Origin: Nomia melanderi
Taxonomy: Eukaryota > Arthropoda > Insecta > Hymenoptera > Halictidae
Reading direction: 5' to 3'
DNA: 64,000 nt
Assembly: GCF_051020985.1 (NCBI RefSeq)
Contig: NC_135001.1
Span: 23,553,896-23,617,895, forward strand
Positions 12,201 through 24,200 of the stretch are shown piece after piece. Numbering within the stretch: position 1 is the stretch's first letter; every line of letters starts with the position of its first letter. The notes below the pieces were generated by a model that saw only the letters and a list, made by a program, of their open reading frames with translations, was not told where the DNA came from and ran no database searches. The position numbers were made by a program, and so were the translations under genes.

Positions 12201-15200
12201 CATTCAGTTGTTTGCACGTATCTTTCTATTCGAGCAAGATTTTTAATTCCTTGAACTGTTTCGATTCTTAGACTCGAGATTCACAAATTTCGTGCACAGT
12301 ACACTTTCATAAATTTATTCGTCTACTTTGCTTTGAATAGATTAGAATGTTATTACAGAGCGAGTTCATTGAAATTCGAAACCGACTCTGAAATTCATTT
12401 ATTCTAATGTAAAAAAATAATGTGTTCGCACTTATATAACCCATTTACACAATGATGTATAAATAGTTAGTTACATATAGAAGCCGCGTGTTTTCTGTTG
12501 CACCGTTTCACACACAAACGCTAATATAGTCACGTTGTGCCCAACGGGCTAGTCGGTGCTTCAAACACTCGGGGGATATTCTCTTGCGAAAAGAAAGTCA
12601 TTTTCCCTAAATACTGTGTTGTTATCAGAGTTTACCTGACCGGGATTCGAACCCAGAATCCTGAGATTACCAAGCTAGTGTCTAACCAATGGAGCTGATC
12701 TATCCGTCCCAAAATCCCCTTTTTTTATCTTAAACATAGGATGTCTTGATTACCATAACTACCTACAACATTTCCGTAACTTTTAACATGATATGTATGT
12801 ATCTATTAAATAAAGCAATTCACTGATGAGTGAAAGAAGCAATGTTACCACAGGCACAACACTGGGGCCTTTATTCCATACTCAATTTTCTTCTCTCTGT
12901 ACCTTATTGTACGATAAATTCAATAGCGTGCAACAACATGATATTCAAATATTAAATACAATTACAATTTTACTACATTCAGTTACTTGGTTTGTTACTT
13001 GCATCCCATTAAAACAATCAGAGCACTGTAAAAGACGCTATTGCATTTTATTATAAAAATACTGATAACTTTGCTAATTTCATTACCATTTCAAAAACTG
13101 GGTAAGGCAGCTGGTGCTCAACGAGAGGGTAAGACAATACTCTGCGATGGTAGAGGCAATGGAGATATTTTGGGGCAAGTTATGTTAATTGAGACACCCC
13201 GCACGGAAACGAATCTGTCACAGACATTTTCTTCGTTGACTGTTGAATTTACCTGTGCCGGGGTAGGAATGCTAGGCGTTGGCGTTCCAGGACTTGAACT
13301 TGCCGGTGGACTTTCCCTAGAACTTTGCGCAAGGTTAAGACCCTGAGTCTGACAGACAACAGCCGCGGTCGCGACTTGATTATGAATATTGGGAGTGGTG
13401 CTGGTGGTTTGAAGTGTTTGCGGTGAACTGGCTGTGGCCGCGCTGCTCAGGCTACTGGTACTACTGTACCTCGTGCCTCCCCGAGCGAGCCCCGTCACGT
13501 CAACCTCCATGTTCTCTGAAACTTCCAAAAAGATTCGTTCACATAAACGTGCCACGTGTCACTTGTAATTACTTTTCCAACGAATTGCAATTTCTTTCAA
13601 TGGAAAAACTGTTTTCTTAACCCTTAGCACTACGGATGGTTTTGTAATCTATCAGCAACTAATTTTTATAGTATCCCTAGCGAAAATGAGAAATGCTATA
13701 ACATTTCTTCTATCTTTTATTTTCCTGGTACAAGATTTGGATGTGAAAATCGAATAATTTTGGGGTAGTTTCTTTGATTCGTTAAAATATCTAATATTAT
13801 TCCTGGTGCAATATTGGAGCCTACAGAGTTCTAAGGGTTAACACTAAGACTACCAGAGGGGTCAAATGAGCCATGCCTGATGTCTTCTGTTTGCAATTAT
13901 TAGAAAGGTAACGAATGTTTCTCTGAGAAATTATTCAAGAAATTCATTTAGCACTACTCTTTACATCAAGCATCTTTGAACATTATTGCTTGTTTCGTAG
14001 AGCACGATTGAATTTCATATTAAGTGAAACAATGATTTTCGTTTGAAATATTTGTATTTTGAAAGTAACATGTTCGCGGAAACTCACCACTTTTCGTAGC
14101 TGTCACGTCGGTAGCCGAATTCTGTTCCGGCAGAAGAGTATTAAAATCAATATGATCCCAAGTGGCTGTGAGCTCCTTCTTTAAAGCTAATAATCTTTGC
14201 TGGGCGGCAATCTTTTCCCTGGCAAGATTTTCCATCTCGTGCTCGTAATCTCGTTCTCTCTTCCTCAACACCTGCAACAGAGAGATCAGCGACACTCATG
14301 AAACGTCTGCGAGTCGAACGTACCCTAACCGTTGATCCATCGTGGAAATCATCGATAAATATAATATCCTAAAGTTTGTTTCTCCCTCACGTCGCGCTTG
14401 AAAATGTCATTTAATCAAACGACACCGTTGTCTATTCCGATTATAGAGTCTACCTCACGAATTCCACTTCTTCTCCATCATTTCACCATTTTGTCACGAT
14501 TTACTCCAGATCTCATTATTCATTTTAACTGAATTTCCTCCCAAAGTGGAGCAGGAACGTTCAGCAGTCTAAGTAGTCTAAGAAACTTTCAAAGCTCGAT
14601 ACCAATATTAATTACAACTCAAACTTACAAGACGAAGGCTGAATAAAAAGTCACGGAGACGAACAGTGACAAGGTCTTTCGAAGACCTCAATATGTAGTT
14701 TCATCGATTTAGGGGAAATAAACCTTTAATTTCGTTGATCACATTAAGTGGTAATATAAACTAGTCCGATTTCCATCGTGTTTGGGCTCGTTTTAATCAG
14801 AGCAATCCCAGAAATTCACTACATTTCAGAAGATAAGGTTAAAATTCCTGCAATTGAAACTTCCTTCGTTGCATCTTTACGTTCGACGCGTGCGGCATCG
14901 CTTTGAAGTAGCACGTCTCGACCCCCAATGCACTCTGTCAACCCGTTTCCACCAACTATATCGATTCTCTGGCTTCTGCCTGTGCTCGAGTCAATTCACG
15001 GAAGCAAACAGCTTCCTCCTGTTTTCCGCTCGGTTAAATTCCACCGCAGGTACTCGAAACAGTGAAATTTAAGCGATCATTAGCCTCTCGAATCGACAAT
15101 CGACTCCGTTCTTTTTCGGATCGGCTATCGCGACTGGCACGTGAGAAAAGCGGGAGAAAGCCGATAGAAATATTTTCGCTTTACTTTCAAGAATACGCGC

Positions 15201-18200
15201 GCGCGCGCGCGCGAACGTCACACGATACTCCTGCAGATTCAGGACACCTCTCCCTCGAAATACGATAAGGCTCGGTTTGACGTCAGCACGAACACGCGTG
15301 GAGGAACGTGCACGTGACGATGAACACCAACAGCCGACCGGTACACGCACGCTTCCGAGGAACTCGACGAGGAACGCGGGAAGAAGGGGGGAGGGAGAAA
15401 AAGAGAGAAGAAAAAATGCAAGGACGTAATTCTTTACGTGTGTAATTTAAATCTGATCAAGTGCGCCCCGATTCGTGCGCTTCGACGCGCGGCGAGTCAC
15501 GCAGATCGAGCCTGCTCGACGATAAACGGACCGACGCGACGTGATGCGCCGATTTTTCGACACGATGGAATCGAGGCTTTCGGGAGAACCACATTTTATT
15601 CGGATTACACCAAGAATTTTCTGAGAAACGAATTCTTGCAGTAGAACTATGTATTTACGAGTCCCTCTAGCTAATGCGGTGTCAAGTCGATTGTTTGATA
15701 TTTTCTGATTGTTGTAAATTTGAATGGAATAGATGATATTCTGTTTAGTTATTAACCCTTTGTATTTGGAAGTTTTTAGGTAGACGTATTTGAACATTTT
15801 CTGATGAGTTGAAGACGATATCTTGTGAAACTAACTGGAAGGGTTAGTGATTAGAGTAATTAGAATATTTTGATGATCTTTTTGTAACTGTAGTATTCCA
15901 CGTGTCTCTCAGAGTATTAGCTGTTGTCCAGATGCAATAAGTTTGATTAATTTCGACGTTTTCTTAATTCCACACGATGACGCGACGTTAAAGCCTACCT
16001 GAATATTCTCATGCATAACTATGAGTCATTCCGCAGTAATTAATTAAAACTAGTGGCGGTATCGTCATCTTCGCGTAACCGACGAAAACCTTATGGTTGA
16101 CACTTTTCAGCTGTGCCATATGTTCGGAACGTGAAAGATAATCATCGATGATAACAAGTATTCCAATAACCTCGAATTAGTCCGGAGCAACTGAAACGAT
16201 GATTTTGTTCGTTCGAAAGCCTTCGTTGACAACTGTAAAAAGGCTGTATCTTTCTCGAATCGATTCGCTTATTTTAATTCGTCTCAATCAGAAACGGAAA
16301 CTATTAATTATCAAATAACATTCAAAATAATGCACGAGGAACGAAGCGTCTTTAACCCTTTGGGGACGAACGTCGACATTTTGTGATGAAACTTTCATAT
16401 TTGGAGTACTAAGTTGCAAATGATTTAATCATTCGAACAGCAAAAGATCAGTACACATTCTTTTTCATCTATGATTAAAGCACATTTAACTCGACTTCAT
16501 CTGTAGGTTTCGTACCTACACGTTAACCCCTTGCTTTGATTTCGTAACTATAATCGATGTTTCATCGTTAATAATTAAAAAAAGAAAAGATTTTTGTTCT
16601 ACGTCTACGTTTACTCCAAATGGTAACCATTGATAATAAGAAAGTAATATTCCATTTACATTCAAAAACAGTAAATAACATTGAAATTTCTCAAAATTCA
16701 ATTGAAAATTCTCGTCGATCCGACGCGATATCGTAGATCAAGGGGTAAATGAATCTCCGTTCGCAGAGTTAAATGTGTAACGGTCAGATGAAAATTTGTT
16801 GCGTCTCATTTGCATAGGAAAGCACCGATACATCGAACTTTCCATGAAGGAGTTGAGTAACGAACGCGAGCAGCAGCGAGCGCGTCTACAAAAATTCGCC
16901 ATTGCCCGGAATGCGATAAACCGTGATAAAAGAACGCGATAAACACGATAAGCGAGCACGATGTCGCGCAGGCGAAAATTTTTCGCGAAGAAACGCACGC
17001 GACTATGATTGCTAACGCTATCAACAAAGACTGATACGGTACACGTGGTACGGTGGTTAACCCTACAGGTCTGGCGACCGTGCATCGTGCCAACCCGCGA
17101 ACTTCCGGTGCCGGTTATCATTGCTCTCTTTGCTTTATCATTCTAGCCTGTTTCTGTTTGCTCTGTGGAACTTTATTTCATCGGGTCTGTTTAGAAACAA
17201 GAGTCGTTTCGATTACAAGGGGCCACTAATTCATTCTTCAAACGATTGTTTACACGTTCGTGTAACACGAGCTGATAGTTATATAACTGGATATATCTAT
17301 TCGTGCGTACGTAATAACAAGAATATCGATTTTTGTCAATTACATATCGCGGGGAATGTTATGTAAAATCTTGAACGCACGTTTGCAACTTTTAGGAGAA
17401 ACGTGTTAGTCGTTCAGATTGAAAGATTTTTCGGTAACTGTACTACTAGCCAATGACGGAGTGATCTACGGAAATGAACAAAATGTATGACTTTTTTGTT
17501 GCAATTGGAAAACTGTGCTAACGAATATTCATTTATACAGACTCCTTAAGATTCTACAAATTACTCTAATTACAACTGTTAAAAATATTTGACATTGACC
17601 CAATTGCGCGGTAACCCTTCAAAGTGGCTTCGATCACCCGACGCAACGTCAATAAATTTCTTTCCCCGATTTCTGTGAAAGATAATATTTATGTTCGCCG
17701 GCCGCCAATAACAATGCGGCAGGAGGAAGTACTCGAGTCATAAAAGTCTCCATTCGAAATCAGCCGCATATCGATCGCCAATATAACGAATGATCCTTCT
17801 CCCCTGAACACCCTCGACTGCCGCGTCGGCCAAACTCTAGTGACGCTATCATTTGCATAATCATAAAAATATCTTGCTAGAATTTTGCTGGATGCGCGAG
17901 AAGTAAGTCAGTGGCATCGCTATTTTCAATTTTTGCTTCATTAACCCTTTTATAGAAAAGTAATACCCTTACATAGCAGTCGACAATGGTCGGATTTACG
18001 TTCGCAAAGTTACTTTGCCGTGTTCTTTAACCCCTTCGGTCGTGTCCTCGTATAAGGACATACTAAATAAATGCTTGGTGTACCTAAATTCGGTAAATTT
18101 GATTGCAAACGTCCTCGTATAATCACAACCATAGATTCTATTTGACAATGGTGTCTGTTATCACAAAACAAAGCCAAAGATATTCAATCGGACTCTTCCC

Positions 18201-21200
18201 AGCTACGTTGATGATTATGGCAACACAATTGTCACTTAGTATCTCCTTATACGAAGACGCCATGACCGAAAGGGTTAAGGAAACATCTCAACGAAGCATC
18301 GAAACCGTAAGTCCCGAGGGAGACAGTCGTCCGTATATCAAAGATTAAGAAAACCGTCTCGCCTGTGCGGAAGTTTTAACGAGTATCCATCCGCCAGTGA
18401 ACTCAACGGAAAGGAACTGAAAGAAACCCGCTGATTGCCGCGAGTGTCTTCTAAACAAAGCGACTCGCGAGATAGAAAAACCCGAACAAGACTGCGGTGT
18501 ACAAAGAAACTGAGAAGAGGCGGCCAGGATTCGCCGCCTCGCGTTGCAACCTAAACAGACGGAGAAGCGACTTTTGCCGCGGAGCGGGTAAAAACATGCC
18601 GCGGGAGTCGGTGAACGGAAGGAGGATAGAGTCTCGGCATGTGTCAGAGCTGCGCGACACGCGGAACGCGAGGAGACCGAGCCAGGAGAGGGGAAGCCGC
18701 GTCTGGAGAAGGCCTGGAGGGGCGGCGGAGTCGGCGAAAGGAAGGGAGGCCACGTTGCGCCGAGGGAAAGGTGGGGCGGCGGCCGCAGGGGAGTACGCCG
18801 AAGGAGTGGCGGACGATAGAAAGAGACGCGGACCTCGAACGGGCCGAAGGGGAAGGAGAACGAAGGTCGTTACATGAATAGGCGCACGCGCGGCTCCAGA
18901 GCACGTGGTTTAAACCGCCTCCAACCGAATCCGCTCCGCACGATATCGGCTCCGCGCGCGGATATTGCGAATAACGCTCCCGTTCCTATCCACCTTATCT
19001 GGCGCTATCTGCCGTGTCGCAAGTGCCGCACAAGATCGTTCGCTTTATGAAACCCTCCGCTGAATCACCGGCCGCTGCCGAGTTTTCGAGAAGCGAGGAC
19101 GGGGAACGCGTTGCGATCGGACGTGGATGTTTGCGCAAATTCGCGTGCCCACGGGTTGGGCGCGGAATGTTGCGATGATGGACATTTCTCGGGAAGATTT
19201 GTGGGGTTTACTTGGTAAAATTATTTTTCACTGGACATTCGATTATCGGTGTTGGGAGTTTTAGAGAGCAGGTGGATTTAATGGAAACTGCGTTGTTTCT
19301 TATTTGGAGTACGAGACAGAATGTTTTACTGGATTTTACTTTGCGGAGTTTGTTTGAGGGAAGATTTGTCCGTGACGGCCATTGTTTATGGAGTTTGTCT
19401 CGTTGTATAATTAATCTGCGTTGCTCGCGGGGTATCTATACCTTTATGAGTACCCCCTTTCGTTGGCTGTTCGCCAAGGTTTAATAATTAGTAGATCCTC
19501 CGGGTTTACGAAACCAAATATTTTGCTATCGCGGCACACCAGAGCCGATAATTACATTGCACTTGAAGCGCAGACGGTAGTATCTGCGTTTATCTGCGCT
19601 TATCGGCCCGGGTTTACCATATAAAAACACGTTTTCCCGCATCCCGGCAGATTTCCTCGTCGTTCGACTGGTTTCGCACCTGCGAACGCTATGCTGAACT
19701 CCGAAATAATGCGGTAGCTTACTTAACGATCTTGAAAATCTGGCAGCCATTCCGCCAGGTTATTATTGTGTCGGTAATCGCACGGTGCCACCTAAGTGTC
19801 TCGGAAATTCACGGAAAGTTTAGGATTATCGTCGGAATTATTTTCGATGAGTCTCACCTTTGTTACCTCATGCTTCAAAATTAAGTTCACCTTCTGCCGT
19901 GTGCTTCACTGAAGCCAGACGCAGGCAAAGCAGAGAATCCCAGAATAGTGAAGAAGCAATTCAAATTCAAAGCGAACTAGTAACTGGTTAATAAAAACAG
20001 TCATCTAACGCTTACAACTAATGCAGCCATCAAAATGACGAATATCTTCCACGCATTAACCCTTCGTGGAAGAGGATTCTGTGAAAAATGCGAAACCTAC
20101 AGATTCCGCCAATATGCTACATGAAACTATGTACCGATTTCTTGCTGTTGCAGCAGTGAAATCATTCGTTTGCAACTGGGTACTGCAAACATGAAAGTTT
20201 GATCTGAAAATGTCGACATTCGTCCACAAAGGGTTAAAGAAACACTATATAAACCCCCTCCGATAGAAATGGCGCGAAATTGAGAAGTGTACCCTTTCAT
20301 AAGAATATCCATTGTCTTCCTGTAGCCTTAAGAACCTTTAAAAAGCAAGAGTGAAACAAGTTCTAACCACCCAAAGCCCCGTTCTCTCCCGACGAGAGCG
20401 CGTCGCAAGGGGTTCAAGGTGCAAGGGAGCAGCGGATCAATGGAATTCTAGAAACTGGAATGCAGGGGCCATTGTAAATACGCCCGATCGGTTCGAATGA
20501 GCAGTCGGCGACGTTAAGGCCAGTTCACCGTGTAATTCGACCACGTCGGCTAAGGTCGGCCCGTACCTTACGAGTCGGCAACAATGGCGCCCCCGAACGA
20601 TAAAAGTTCGGACAGCAGAGCGAGCGAGCGGCGTGTGTGCCGTACGTGCCATGCGGCGTAACACCGATGGCCGCGTAGTCACGTGGAACCAATATAGTCG
20701 CAGCCTCTCCACCACGAAGACGCGTCCGTGCAGGAACACGCGGCCGCGAGAGACGGCGAGTCGTGTCGGTTCGACGGACGAAGACACCCGGAACGTCTTG
20801 CGCCGGGTGGGGACGGAGGAGGATGACCCGAGAAGCGGGGAAACGCAGAAATAGAACGAGACGGGGGACTCCGTGCGCCGCGGCGATCGGAAAGAGAAAG
20901 GCGTTACCTGCCGGGGTGGTGGAAAAAGAGGGGAATTTCCCGAGGGAGGGGAGCCCGGACGAAACGGGACGTACGACCGAGAGAAAATGCGAGATGGAAG
21001 ATACGAAACGCGTGGCGGCAACTTCCGTGCCCGCCGCCAGGGAGCTCTGAGCCGATACTTTCACGCGATTACCTGGTTTCGCTGGCTGTAATCGAGTCAA
21101 TTATAGATGCGCCTGCATTTCCACCGAAACGTTTCGTTCACCTTCGCAAAAATCCTAGCACTCGAGTATTTATAGATTTTGGAGTTGATCGACGTCTCGG

Positions 21201-24200
21201 AAATCCCACCCCTAGAATTCGCTTCCATCTGAACGGAAACTTTTTTATCGCTACCGCAGATTTCTTTGGAAGAGTCGGAGGGAGATGCGATAGGCCTGTA
21301 GAGAGGGATGGATGGATAGGAGGGGTGAGACAAAGTGTGTCATAAACAGAAGGGAGGGGAAGGTTGTACGGACGGATGAAACGAGTGGGGAGTAAGAGGA
21401 GCAAGAGGGTGCGCGAGAGATAGGCGACCAGAGAGACGGAATGAGAGAGACGTTGAGGTACAGGAGGTAAAATAAAGCGAGCAAGAGTGCGAGTGGTAGA
21501 TGGAAACACTGCGAGAGATTACGCGAGAGAGAGAGAGCGAGAAAGTGGAAGAAACGGCAAGGGTGGGAACGAGCGTAACGGAGAGGACAGGCCGGTCGAG
21601 CGAGGGAAAGGGAGGGATCGTGGGAGTGAGAGGGCGAACCACGGGACGCAGGAGGCCACAGGCCTGGTGGTAGGGTTGAAGTTGAATCGCGGGAGAAGGA
21701 AAAGATGGAGGTGTGGTCGACCTTCGCGGGGACGCGCGTTCGAACGATTCCCTCCTGGTCATCGCACGTGAAGTTAATGCCCGTTTAGCAACCGGTCCAG
21801 AACTGAATCGACGCAAAAGGGTGACGATCCCCGATTTGGATATTCGACGCGCAGCAATCTTCTGTTGTATTAGTGCGCCGCGGATGTTCATGTGCTCATG
21901 AAACTCGAAAGTGGAGGATTGCAGAAAATACGAGGTGGAGAACTATATGGAATATATGCATAGTGTTTCCGTTTGATAGGAAACACCCTCCGTTGTAATT
22001 CTATTCTACTTATGTTCATAGGGATTTGAATTTGAGTTTGTATAAGTATCTAGTCATTGCAAAATTTTTGTTTTATTGTAAAGATATTTGACTTAAGGTT
22101 TATTGTAAAGATAGAATTCCGTTGAATTTCGTTGAATTTCATCGAACACGGAATCGAACCCAGAATAAATTGCAGAGGATGTTGTTTTTGTTCTCCCGTG
22201 CGGGTAACAGTAATTACGACTTCTCGAATCGAATGAAAAATTCAAATCCCGATCGATTCCAAAGGGAACGTTAAATTTCGGAAAATTTGCGGTGGTTGTA
22301 TCGGTCGAAGGGGACGCGGACGTTCCACGTACCTGTATGTGCTTGATCGCCGCATGAAGAATGGAAAGATTCGAAGACTTCTTCTCGTCCTGCGAAGGTA
22401 ACTGCCTCTTGAGGAGTTCGAAGCATTCCTTCAGATGCGCTCTTCGATTTTTCTCCAGTTTATTGTGTACCTCCCTCGTGCCCGATCGGATTACGCACGG
22501 CCTAGAATAGAGAAACGAAGACGCGTTACAGATACACGCACGGACTTTTCGTGGTCACGATCGCTTTTATTTCAGAGCAGGCGCGACGCCGCCGACGGAA
22601 TTCCCGACTTATCGAACTTCGGCTTCACCCGAGAAGTTTCCCTTCGGGTCCCCGAATAAACGGCGATAATTCAGAACGATAATGCGCCCGCGTTCTGACA
22701 CAAAGGAAAACCGAAGCAGCCCGTGCGAACACGGTTGATGTGTTTATGGCCGGACGAGAGTTTCATCGCGACTCGGATAATTGTAATTTGTCAAGCATTT
22801 TCAAAGCGACTGGCGCGAAACGCTGGCACGAACCGCTCCGCGGACGCTGATATAATTGTTGCGTCACTTTCTCTGCGAAATCGCGAAACAACCGGTGTTC
22901 GCCTCTTCGAGCGGATTGACGCTTCGGTTCAAGGGTTTCCAAAGAATCGTGCAGAGCAGTGATCTCATGGTTTCTGATACGAGTATACGGACAAGCAGGG
23001 AGAGATTTATTATGTATCGACCAACAAACGAACGTTTCAAATGTAAACCATCGATAACAACGAACAGCGATACAGTTACACAATAAAATATTCTTCAACT
23101 GTTTCCAGAATGCTTTCATTTACTTTTATTTGTATATCCAAAAAATCGGCAGTCAGTCAATTACATCAATGTTTATACGAAAAAGAAATCCGCATGCCGC
23201 CTAGGTTCCAAAATACAAACAAAAATCAAAATTCCAAATCCGCGAGACTTCCACGATATCGAATCGACGCGGAATCAAGCGACCGATTCTTCTAAAACGC
23301 GTAAAATCGCGTAGCACGCGTTACCGCAATTTTCTTTAAAAAAAAAACACACACACCTGACTACGTTATCGACATTCTAAAAAAAAAAATGAAATAAAAA
23401 AATATTCTTCGAAAAGAAATGAAAACCAGGATAGAACTGCCTTACCAGTCGCGAAGGTGTCAAGCGAAAGAAAGGGCGGTGCGCATAAAAATCTAGCCCG
23501 CGTCGATTCGATTGCGAGGGATAGGATAAAACTCCGTATGGACAGCTCCGGCTGCACCGATGATCATGTAACAGCGCGTCCCGGTCTCTCGCGCGGCGAT
23601 GCGACGGCGGCAGCGGACGCACCGTGCACGTGCCATTCACCCTGGACACGTGCACCGCGTGAATGGATAGCAGATTCTGCCTCGTCGGCACTGCTGCCCG
23701 TGCATCAAGAAAAGAGGGAACGGGGAAGACGAGACACGGACGGTCGACTCCGCGAGGAGCAGGAGGAGGGGGCCGGGAGGCGGAGGGGGATGCGGGTTAA
23801 GAGGCGGTCGACGGCCACGGGGGATGGGGGTGAGGTGTGCAGCGAAGCAACAGGCTGACATATCGGACGAAGACGGAAGAAAACGGCGAGAACGAGGCGG
23901 AGAGTAACGGAGACGCCGGGAGAGACAGGCGAGCGGAGGAATACAAAGAAACATGGGACGTGTCGGTGCACGTTGTCATCGGTCCCGGGTGTACGGGCAC
24001 ATTGTATCAGGTGTACGAATGGATGCTTGGGTATTTACAAGTTACAACGTTAACCCTTTGCGCTGAGAGGTGACTCATTTACCGCCAGCTCTCGTACGGT
24101 GGAACTATAAAATTTCATAGTTGATATTGTACCCTGTGTAACGTATCAATTTTGAGAAATGTTGAAATGGCTTTGTTCCTTGATGTATGTGACTTCTCTT

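Larger units (their letters stand above)
14272..22332. other. Mnt 8.1 kb intron between bHLH and zipper exons
   Basis: Noncoding apart from repeats: MITEs at 16356-16522, 16527-16745, 18031-18274 and 20060-20233, a (CG)n run near 15197-15212 and GA-rich stretches near 21300-21550. Open frames around 18.5-18.9 and 20.4-21.9 kb lie in GC-rich or purine-rich sequence and resemble no known family. E-boxes (CACGTG) occur at 15138, 15311, 17042, 18902 and 20680. Confidence 0.65.

Noticed and set aside
12640..12705. A functional tRNA gene.
   Set aside because: The T arm is perfect but the acceptor strands do not pair and no clean anticodon arm can be drawn.
20437..21100. Two overlapping minus-strand open frames of about 190 codons.
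   Set aside because: They overlap in different frames, are Arg/Pro/Ser-rich, and show no conserved motif. They are best explained by composition in the Mnt intron.
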